DNA of 6,927 nt, taken from an uncultured Bacteroidales bacterium. Lineage in GTDB: Bacteria > Bacteroidota > Bacteroidia > Bacteroidales > Paludibacteraceae. This document shows positions 1 through 5,175 of the stretch, one piece after another. A program made the translations under genes and the position numbers. How positions within the stretch are numbered: position 1 is the first letter of the stretch; every line of letters begins with the position of its first letter. The notes beneath the pieces are model-generated. The model was not told where the DNA came from, ran no database searches, and saw only the letters and a list, made by a program, of their open reading frames with translations. The DNA lies in contig CAIUKZ010000381.1 in NCBI GenBank assembly GCA_903899865.1, positions 1-6,927 on the forward strand. Direction: 5' to 3'.

Positions 1-160
1 AAAAGAGTCCTTTATAACACATGGAACACATTATCCTATTCAAGTAAAACAATCAAAGTTCACATAGTTTTGCCTTTCGGTAAAAGTTGAGTTAGAAACG
101 TCATATACGGCGTCTGATAAAACATTTTTTGAACACAAAGGACAGAGACACAAAGTCGCT
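1..160. other. Non-coding flank downstream of the OmpA gene
   Basis: I see no credible gene here on either strand. Two small items stand out. A 7-bp hairpin at 68-85 has arms 68-74 and 79-85 with one G-T pair; read on the minus strand its tip is CC-GAAA-GG, a GNRA tetraloop, so it could be a weak 3'-end structure for the OmpA transcript. Two copies of ACACAAAG lie at 133-140 and 148-155, within a purine-rich stretch that leads into the tandem array. From memory, this style of sequence is common as degenerate intergenic repeat in Bacteroidota; I cannot confirm that here. Confidence 0.5.
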
Positions 161-296
161 ATCACCGCAGGCTAAAATATCGCGAAGCAAATATCGCAAA
201 GCTAATATCGCGAAGCTAATATCGCCGTAGCTAATATCGCGAAGCTACAATCGCCGCAGGCTAAATATCGCGAAGCAAATATCGCCGAAGGCATAT
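161..296. repeat. Nine-unit tandem array of GNA-loop mini-hairpins
   Basis: Nine head-to-tail units start at 161, 179, 193, 207, 221, 236, 250, 267 and 281, with lengths 18, 14, 14, 14, 15, 14, 17, 14 and 16. The common form is ATC-GCGAAGC-TAAT. Each core can fold on the plus strand as a short GC stem around three bases: GCGAAGC in units 2, 4, 6 and 8; GCAAAGC in unit 3; GCCGCAGGC in unit 7; GCCGAAGGC in unit 9; ACCGCAGGC in unit 1; and an imperfect GCCGTAGC in unit 5. Longer units lengthen both arms together, which argues for selection on, or a template made of, hairpins. The array begins 16 bases beyond the OmpA stop codon, so it may lie in that gene's 3' untranslated region. The unit length is not a multiple of three, and I see no coding use. 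Confidence 0.9.
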
Positions 297-311
297 ATTT
301 TGGTTTACTAT

Positions 312-1280
312 TTACTTGTTATTGAGCAGTTTCATGATTTCGTCCAATTTTGGTGTCAGCACTATCTCGGTGCGTCTGTTGCTTGCTCGTCCTTCAGGAG
401 TGGCATTGTTAGCTCTTGGGGTAAACTCCCCTTTGCCCGAAGCGGTAAGTCTAGTGGGCGATACATTGTGCTCGGCAGTAAGTATTCTCACAATGGAAGT
501 GGCACGAGCCACACTCAAATCCCAGTTGTCGGAATATAAAGCCGTTTTGATGGGGATATTATCCGTGTGCCCTTCCACAGAAATATCAATGTCCAAATTT
601 TTATTCAGCACATCACCCAATGCTTTAATTGCATTTTTACCAGCATCTTCAATGGCTGCGCTACCCGATTTGAATAGCAGTTTATCGGACATCGAAACAT
701 ATACTTTGCCGTTTTTGAGTTCTACTTCCAATTCGTCCGACTTGAAGCCCAATAATGCATTTCTGATAATATCATTCAGTCGCTTAGTGATAGAATCTTG
801 CCGAGCCATCATTTGTTGAAGCTCTTTCAAAGATTTATCCTTTTCAGATAATGTTTTATCTTTTTCCGAAAGCAATTTTCCTTTTTGGGCTAATTCATCC
901 AACTTTTGTTGAAGCTCTTCATTTTTTTGTTGAAGTTCCATGTTTTTTTGTTCCAATTCTTCGGATTTCAATTTCAATTCAGCATTCAACTCTTCTGATT
1001 GGGAAATTTTGTCTTTATTCAGGTTGTCATACTCTTTCTGTAGCTTTTTTATGCTGGCATTCAGTTTGGTGATTGCCTCCTTGTTTTGCACTATCTCGTT
1101 TTCCTTTTGAGCCACAGTTTTACATAGTCCATCTCGTTCATCGACTACATCTTGTACCCATTTGGTCATAAAGATTGATTTTTTTTCTGGTTTTGGCTGA
1201 CCACATTTGTAAATTGGCTCACACGAACAGAATACTAAAACTGCTGAAAATAAAGCAATTAGTGTTTTTGATACTTTCAT
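312..1280 (-). CDS. OmpA-family peptidoglycan-binding lipoprotein with coiled-coil stalk
   Basis: This 322-residue protein probably anchors the outer membrane to the cell wall. Residues 1-19 are a lipoprotein signal (basic start, hydrophobic core), and Cys20 in FCSC is the likely lipidated residue; Cys18 is a poorer candidate. Residues about 54-170 are a long charged coiled coil. Within it, residues 108-149 are six tandem heptads with Leu at position two and mostly Lys at position five. Residues about 195-310 form the OmpA C-terminal domain: LLFKSGSAAI, then GHTDN at 237-241, NWDLSVARA at 252-260 and NRRTEI at 301-306. Asp240 and Arg302 or Arg303 are the expected diaminopimelate-binding residues of this family. 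The start is set by the signal peptide; no Shine-Dalgarno sequence is seen. The gene lies downstream of the peroxidase on the same strand, but a strong terminator separates them, so it is probably transcribed alone. The family is clear; the specific role is not. Confidence 0.95.
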   Translation of the reverse strand: MKVSKTLIALFSAVLVFCSCEPIYKCGQPKPEKKSIFMTKWVQDVVDERDGLCKTVAQKENEIVQNKEAITKLNASIKKLQKEYDNLNKDKISQSEELNAELKLKSEELEQKNMELQQKNEELQQKLDELAQKGKLLSEKDKTLSEKDKSLKELQQMMARQDSITKRLNDIIRNALLGFKSDELEVELKNGKVYVSMSDKLLFKSGSAAIEDAGKNAIKALGDVLNKNLDIDISVEGHTDNIPIKTALYSDNWDLSVARATSIVRILTAEHNVSPTRLTASGKGEFTPRANNATPEGRASNRRTEIVLTPKLDEIMKLLNNK

Positions 1281-1354
1281 GATATTGTACTAATTATTGA
1301 TTTGATGTAAAATATGTGTATAAAATATTTGCTTTTTTGTTGATAATTATGGTG

Positions 1355-1384
1355 CTAAGGTAAGTAATTCTATTCATAAAACGA
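1355..1384 (-). promoter_or_regulatory. Weak candidate promoter for the OmpA gene
   Basis: Read on the minus strand, TACCTTAG (1355-1362) matches the Bacteroidota -7 form TAnnTTTG except at one base. Exactly 19 bases upstream is TCG (1382-1384), one base off the TTG expected at -33. Transcription would begin near 1350, giving a leader of about 70 bases. With one mismatch in each box this is only a suggestion. Confidence 0.25.
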
Positions 1385-1394
1385 AGAAGCTTTC

Positions 1395-1425
1395 ACGAAA
1401 ATTATTGTTACGTTAATAATTTCGT
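1395..1425. other. AT-rich inverted repeat upstream of the OmpA gene
   Basis: Arms 1395-1406 and 1415-1425 pair over 11 base pairs with one unpaired A in the left arm; the loop is GTTACGTT. It lies just upstream of the candidate -33 box of the OmpA gene, where an activator or repressor site could sit. There is no T-tract of the kind an intrinsic terminator needs. I recognise no regulator motif. Confidence 0.4.
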
Positions 1426-1577
1426 CAATGAAGAATTAAATCAAAAAGTGTTTTGTTGATACGACAATGTTATAAAAAAATAGATGGTATATCGAATTGC
1501 AACACATACTGCTATTTTGATTAAAAGTAGATACTAGGGTTCCGGATAGTTGTTCAAATAGATATGTCGCCAATTAT

Positions 1578-1624
1578 AAAAAGACACACACAAACACCGA
1601 AAGGCATTTGTGTGTGTCTTTTTT
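1578..1624 (-). terminator. Strong, symmetric intrinsic terminator of the peroxidase gene
   Basis: Arms 1578-1594 and 1607-1623 are perfectly complementary over 17 bases. Between them two A-C mismatches (1595/1606 and 1596/1605) lead to a CC-GAAA-GG cap with a GNRA tetraloop (1597-1604). One end of the stem is five A and the other is a T run (1619-1624), so the structure is a valid terminator in both directions. It lies 44 bases past the stop of the minus-strand peroxidase gene, and no plus-strand gene leads into it, so the minus-strand role is the likely one. Confidence 0.9.
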
Positions 1625-1667
1625 AATTACGAACTTGAATCTCAACTGTTATGACTGAAAAGTCATA

Positions 1668-2777
1668 TTATTTGTATCCGTCTGTCAGAGTTTTTAGGAA
1701 AGCCACAATGGCACCTTCTTCTTCAGTAGTTAGTTTTAAGTCACCTACTTCATGGGTATTCATACCTTCTGGCACCTCAGGTTTAGCCAGTGTTCCATCG
1801 ACATCTCTAGAGTTATAAAAGTGAACCACTTCCTCCAATGTCTTTAATGCTCCATTGTGCATATAGGGTGCTGTAAGGGCAATGTTTCGTAGTGATGAAC
1901 ATTTAAAATAGCCATTATAACGAGGGTTTTTTAGACGGTCGCCAAGCCCTAAATCAATAAAATTTGCACCATTAGGATTGTGTTGGGATGACATTTTATA
2001 AAATGGATTGTTGGGATTTTTTGGTACACCTATGTTATGAAACTTAAAGTCAGTAAACAATATTTTCCCAGACGCCTCATCAGGATCAATTAAGTGACAG
2101 GATGCGCATAGCCCTTTTCCTACAAATAGCTTTCGACCCTTACTCTCAGTTTCGGTAAAAGTAGCATTGCCTTTTAACACTGCATCAAATTTTGATGAGA
2201 ATGGATTGACTTCCTCACTACTTTCAAACGCAGCTATAGCATCACCAACATTAGTCAGAATCTTTTGTTCATCAGTAGTTTCGCCATATATTTTTACGTA
2301 ATCACTATAAAACGTGGTAGACTTCAGCTTGCTCACAAACATTGTCACATCGGTTATGTTCATTTCTAGCGGATTGAAAAATGGCTTGGTAGCTTGTTCG
2401 GCCAAAGTATTTACACGGCCATCCCAAAATTGACCTCCTATGCAAACAGAGTCAACTGCATTAATACTGAACGAAGGTGTGTATGTTGCATAACATGCCA
2501 TCGGAGCATTTCTATTTCCAAACATTCCCTTATTGATACCTGGCGAAACAGCAAAGTTTTCTGGATCGGCAAACCCTGCAGTACTTGCATGACAACTAGC
2601 ACAAGATTGACCCGAAGGATTTGATAGCACTGTGCTGTGAAAAATCAATTTCCCCAATTGCACCTTGGTTAAGGTGGGAGTAGATGGAACTGGGGTTGGA
2701 GCCTGATCCTTGGTACATTGCGCAAAAAGCAAAACAGTTGCAAAAGCAAACGAAAAATTGAACAATTGTTTTTTCAT
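1668..2777 (-). CDS. Di-haem cytochrome c peroxidase (CCP/MauG family), lipoprotein
   Basis: This 369-residue protein should reduce hydrogen peroxide to water outside the cytoplasm, using electrons from a cytochrome. Two CXXCH haem c sites are present: CASCH at 59-63 in the N-terminal domain and CASCH at 224-228 in the C-terminal domain. Other family landmarks are GNRNAPM (87-93), FWDGR (117-121), KPFFNPLEM (131-139) and APYMHNG (303-309), where Met306 is the likely axial ligand of the second haem. The length fits the family. The N-terminus is a signal with Cys21 after LLFAQ; Gln before the cysteine is not the usual lipobox residue, so lipidation is likely but not certain. A Pro/Thr-rich linker (about 26-37) follows. 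MauG-type maturases share this fold, but no tryptophylquinone substrate gene is nearby, so peroxidase is the better reading. No Shine-Dalgarno sequence is seen. The gene ends before a strong terminator and appears to be monocistronic. Confidence 0.94.
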   Translation of the reverse strand: MKKQLFNFSFAFATVLLFAQCTKDQAPTPVPSTPTLTKVQLGKLIFHSTVLSNPSGQSCASCHASTAGFADPENFAVSPGINKGMFGNRNAPMACYATYTPSFSINAVDSVCIGGQFWDGRVNTLAEQATKPFFNPLEMNITDVTMFVSKLKSTTFYSDYVKIYGETTDEQKILTNVGDAIAAFESSEEVNPFSSKFDAVLKGNATFTETESKGRKLFVGKGLCASCHLIDPDEASGKILFTDFKFHNIGVPKNPNNPFYKMSSQHNPNGANFIDLGLGDRLKNPRYNGYFKCSSLRNIALTAPYMHNGALKTLEEVVHFYNSRDVDGTLAKPEVPEGMNTHEVGDLKLTTEEEGAIVAFLKTLTDGYK

Positions 2778-2949
2778 ACGATTATTATTTGAAGGTGTTT
2801 AGATATCAGTTATATCAATTCACTTAGCATGAAAATTCTGCTTTATACTTACCTCTATGCTATACAAAACACTGATTAAAAGCTTAACAATTGCAATAGC
2901 GATGATAAAAAAAGGTGTACAAAAAGCAACCATAAACAATTTAATTATT

Positions 2950-2981
2950 CAAAGATAATAATAATTACAATTTTATAACAA
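2950..2981 (-). promoter_or_regulatory. Candidate promoter for the peroxidase gene
   Basis: On the minus strand TATCTTTG (2950-2957) matches the Bacteroidota -7 consensus TAnnTTTG at every fixed position. TTG at 2979-2981 could be the -33 box, but the spacing is 21 bases instead of about 19. Transcription would start near 2944, leaving a leader of about 165 bases before the start codon. Confidence 0.4.
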
Positions 2982-3011
2982 CTTTTTACAGTTTTCTTTA
3001 CAAAAAATTTG

Positions 3012-3030
3012 TCTCCTAATATTAAGGAGA
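3012..3030. other. Inverted repeat between divergent promoters
   Basis: TCTCCT (3012-3017) and AGGAGA (3025-3030) are perfect 6-base arms around AATATTA. The element can also be read as the palindrome TAATATTA between TCTCC and GGAGA with one extra A. It lies about 30 bases upstream of the candidate peroxidase -33 box and about 130 bases upstream of the pfp -33 box. It matches no Fur, PerR or FNR box that I know. It could be an operator or a chance palindrome. Confidence 0.35.
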
Positions 3031-3161
3031 ATACTTTGGGGCTTTTCAGATTCGATTTAAAATCCTAATTTTTATAATGACCTACTGAGAATGGACTCAA
3101 TGTAGTTAACCACCTCGGAAATGTCTGAGAAATAAAACCATGAAGCATTCACAATACTTTA

Positions 3162-3191
3162 TTGTCATTTCCAAAATATTGGCTAAATTTG
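3162..3191 (+). promoter_or_regulatory. Consensus Bacteroidota promoter of pfp
   Basis: TTG at 3162-3164, exactly 19 bases, then TAAATTTG at 3184-3191 match the Bacteroidota primary sigma factor consensus at all fixed positions. Transcription would start near 3197, giving a leader of about 40 bases to the ATG at 3240. This is the best promoter in the window, fitting a well-expressed central-metabolism gene. Confidence 0.8.
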
Positions 3192-3239
3192 CACGCGAAA
3201 TTGAACTAAGTATCAAACTCAAAAATAAAAGACTTACTA

Positions 3240-4892
3240 ATGAAACCAATGACCAAAAGCCCATTGCAAATTGCACGTTCGGCTTACCAACCAAAACTTC
3301 CTAACTCATTGAAAGGAAATGTAGTTCTCAACGAAGGTGCTGCTACACAATCAGTAGCTGATCAAGCAGACATCAAAAAGCTTTTTCCTAACACCTATGG
3401 CATGCCACTTATCACTTTCCAAGCTGGTGAGAAAAAGGTGTATCCTGCTGTTGCAGTAGGTGTGATTTTGTCGGGTGGACAAGCGCCAGGTGGACATAAT
3501 GTGATTTCTGGAATCTTTGATGGATTGAAAGCATTGAATCCTTACAACAAACTGTATGGTTTCCTTGGTGGCCCAAGTGGATTGGTAGATCATAAATATG
3601 TAGAACTGACAGAGGAAATCATTGCCGAATACCGCAACACTGGTGGTTTTGACATCATTGGCTCTGGTCGTACCAAACTGGAAGAAGAATGGCAATACGA
3701 AAAAGGTGCTGAGATTTGCAAAAAACTAGGCATCAATGCCATCGTGGTAATTGGTGGCGATGACTCAAACACCAATGCGTGTGTATTGGCAGAGTACTAC
3801 TCTCAGAAAAAAACTGGCATTCAAGTAATTGGTTGTCCTAAAACAATAGACGGCGACTTGAAAAACGAAATGATAGAAACATCATTTGGTTTTGACACTG
3901 CTTGTAAAGTGTATTCTGAGTTGATTGGTAACATCCAACGCGATGCCAACTCAGCAAAAAAATACTGGCACTTTATCCGCTTGATGGGTCGCTCAGCATC
4001 TCATATTACTTTGGAATGTGCGCTTCAAAGTCAACCAAATATCTGTATTGTTTCAGAAGAAGTAGAAGCAAAAAACATGACATTGAACGATGTGGTAGAA
4101 GACATTGTCAAAGTTATCGTTAACCGTGGTAACCATGGTTTGAATTTTGGAACCATCCTTATCCCTGAAGGTCTTATTGAGTTCATCCCTGCAATGAAAA
4201 AATTGATTGCTGAGCTAAACGACCTGTTGGCTCACAACGATGACTTCAACACATTAGTTACTGACGAAGAAAAACATCAATACATCTCTGGGAAATTGAC
4301 ACCTGCAAGTGCAGAAGTGTTCAACAGTCTTCCAAAAGGTATTGCAAAACAATTGACACTTGACCGCGACCCACATGGTAACGTACAAGTTTCGCTTATT
4401 GAGACCGAAAAATTGTTAATCGAAATGGTGGCAAAACGTCTTTCACACTTGAAAGCGGAGGAACTTTACAAAGGTAAATTTGCTGCTATCAACCACTTCT
4501 TTGGATATGAAGGTCGCTGTGCTATTCCATCAAACTTTGACGCTGACTACACCTACTCGCTAGGTTATACTGCTGCTGTGCTTATCTCTGAAGGAAAAAC
4601 GGGTTATATGTCATCTGTACGCAACCTAACAGCTCCTGCAGCTGAATGGATAGCTGGTGGCGTGCCTATCACCATGATGATGAACATGGAAAAACGCCAC
4701 GGAGCTATGAAACCAGTAATTCAAAAAGCATTGGTACTTCTTGATGGTGCACCTTTCAAATTCTTCGCATCAGTACGTGAAGATTGGGCTAGCGAAAACA
4801 CACGTTATATCTATCCAGGCCCAGTTCAATACTATGGCCCTACTGAAGTATGTGACCAGCCAACCAGAACATTACAATTGGAAAAAGCATAA
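3240..4892 (+). CDS. pfp: Pyrophosphate-dependent 6-phosphofructokinase (PFP), long form
   Basis: This cytoplasmic enzyme reversibly phosphorylates fructose 6-phosphate to fructose 1,6-bisphosphate using pyrophosphate, so it can serve glycolysis and gluconeogenesis. The 550 residues match the long PFP group that includes plant beta subunits. Motifs in order: GVILSGGQAPGGHN (74-87), GGPSGL (110-115), GSGRTKL (141-147), GGDDS (172-176), PKTIDGD (200-206), MGRSASH (249-255) and GYEGR (422-426). Asp175 and Lys201 occupy the two sites where ATP enzymes carry Gly (104 and 124 in E. coli numbering), the known signature for pyrophosphate; Asp204 is the expected catalytic base. The start at 3240 fits the promoter leader; Met4 at 3249 is an alternative. 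No Shine-Dalgarno sequence is seen. The gene has its own promoter and terminator, so it is monocistronic. The long family typically lacks the allosteric control of ATP enzymes. Confidence 0.97.
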   Translation: MKPMTKSPLQIARSAYQPKLPNSLKGNVVLNEGAATQSVADQADIKKLFPNTYGMPLITFQAGEKKVYPAVAVGVILSGGQAPGGHNVISGIFDGLKALNPYNKLYGFLGGPSGLVDHKYVELTEEIIAEYRNTGGFDIIGSGRTKLEEEWQYEKGAEICKKLGINAIVVIGGDDSNTNACVLAEYYSQKKTGIQVIGCPKTIDGDLKNEMIETSFGFDTACKVYSELIGNIQRDANSAKKYWHFIRLMGRSASHITLECALQSQPNICIVSEEVEAKNMTLNDVVEDIVKVIVNRGNHGLNFGTILIPEGLIEFIPAMKKLIAELNDLLAHNDDFNTLVTDEEKHQYISGKLTPASAEVFNSLPKGIAKQLTLDRDPHGNVQVSLIETEKLLIEMVAKRLSHLKAEELYKGKFAAINHFFGYEGRCAIPSNFDADYTYSLGYTAAVLISEGKTGYMSSVRNLTAPAAEWIAGGVPITMMMNMEKRHGAMKPVIQKALVLLDGAPFKFFASVREDWASENTRYIYPGPVQYYGPTEVCDQPTRTLQLEKA

Positions 4893-4920
4893 CTCAAGTA
4901 TATTTATCCGATTAATTAGT

Positions 4921-4954
4921 AAGACGAGACTTCAGATTTGAAGTCTCGTTTTTT
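4921..4954 (+). terminator. Intrinsic terminator of pfp
   Basis: ACGAGACTTCA (4924-4934) and its perfect complement (4939-4949) form an 11-bp stem with loop GATT, followed by six T (4949-4954). Outer bases 4921-4923 extend the pairing into the T-tract. It begins 28 bases past the pfp stop codon. Confidence 0.93.
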
Positions 4955-4968
4955 ATTATGCCAACTGT

Positions 4969-5000
4969 ACATATAAAATGATCCAAAGTCATTTTTATGT
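4969..5000. other. Hairpin downstream of the pfp terminator
   Basis: ACAT (4969-4972) pairs with ATGT (4997-5000), and AAAATGA (4975-4981) pairs with TCATTTT (4989-4995), giving 11 base pairs with a small asymmetric bulge and loop TCCAAAG. It follows the terminator by 14 bases and has no clear T-tract of its own. Its role is unknown; it may belong with the larger hairpin at 5013-5086. Confidence 0.45.
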
Positions 5001-5012
5001 CTACTGTTGTTA

Positions 5013-5086
5013 ATGCCGTTGCTTCAAACAAATAGTATCAATGAGACGAAGTCGAAATTGGACTATATTGTTTGTGCAAACGGTAT
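5013..5086. other. Long imperfect palindrome, possible structured RNA or decayed repeat element
   Basis: A 74-base element folds on itself with about 30 pairs by hand. The pairings are 5013-5018 with 5081-5086 (one G-T), 5019-5022 with 5076-5079, 5025-5031 with 5068-5074, and 5032-5036 with 5062-5066, then CAAT/ATTG (5039-5042 and 5057-5060). The tip is GAC-GAA-GTC (5045-5053), a GNA triloop like those of the array at 161-296. Interruptions are single bulges and small internal loops. I find no reading frame in it and no consensus promoter directly upstream. It could be a small RNA, a palindromic repeat of the REP or MITE kind, or a regulatory structure for the next gene. Confidence 0.55.
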
Positions 5087-5145
5087 AATACAAGGGTTAA
5101 ACAAAAAAAAATAGTTGAAGACTAATGCCATACAACGAAAATCTA

Positions 5146-5153
5146 TATCTTTG
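5146..5153 (+). promoter_or_regulatory. -7 promoter element of the barrel/phosphoesterase unit
   Basis: TATCTTTG matches TAnnTTTG at every fixed base. At the right distance upstream there is only AATG instead of TTG, so the -33 box is weak. Transcription would begin near 5159, just before the ATG at 5176. This means the earlier in-frame ATG at 5125 would lie upstream of the transcript. Confidence 0.5.
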
Positions 5154-5175
5154 TAAATCAATAATCAGTTATTCA

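Larger units (their letters stand above)
1281..1667. other. Intergenic region between OmpA and peroxidase genes
   Basis: These 387 AT-rich bases hold no supported gene. From the OmpA side they contain a weak promoter candidate (1355-1384), a bulged stem-loop (1395-1425), a minor hairpin at 1512-1530 (arms CTATTTT and AAAAGTAG with one bulged base, loop GATT) and the terminator of the peroxidase gene (1578-1624). Bases 1426-1511 show nothing I can interpret. Confidence 0.6.
2778..3239. other. Divergent intergenic region between peroxidase gene and pfp
   Basis: These 462 AT-rich bases hold a candidate promoter for the peroxidase (2950-2981, minus), an inverted repeat (3012-3030) and a consensus promoter for pfp (3162-3191, plus). 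Bases 2778-2949 would be the untranslated leader of the peroxidase gene, about 165 bases, in which I see no recognised riboswitch. I find no supported small gene. Confidence 0.6.

Noticed and set aside
99..114. A 5-bp hairpin (ACGTC/GGCGT with one G-T pair) as a terminator
   Set aside because: The stem is short and the nearest T run lies about 10 bases further on, so it does not meet the form of an intrinsic terminator.
161..296. CRISPR array
   Set aside because: Units are 14-18 bases and directly adjacent, without unique spacers, and no cas gene is nearby.
316..819. A 167-codon plus-strand frame antisense to the OmpA gene
   Set aside because: It is the reverse of the conserved OmpA domain on the other strand and shows no family features.
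1281..1577. A small gene in the OmpA-peroxidase spacer
   Set aside because: Only very short frames exist, with no start signal or protein-like composition.
1668..2777. Reading the di-haem protein as a MauG-type maturase
   Set aside because: MauG acts on methylamine dehydrogenase, and no such gene or other amine-oxidation gene is in the window; peroxidase is the simpler call.
3106..3294. A 62-codon hydrophobic minus-strand frame across the pfp promoter and start
   Set aside because: It overlaps the consensus pfp promoter and the first codons of pfp in antisense, has no promoter or ribosome site of its own, and its hydrophobicity follows from the AT-rich antisense strand.
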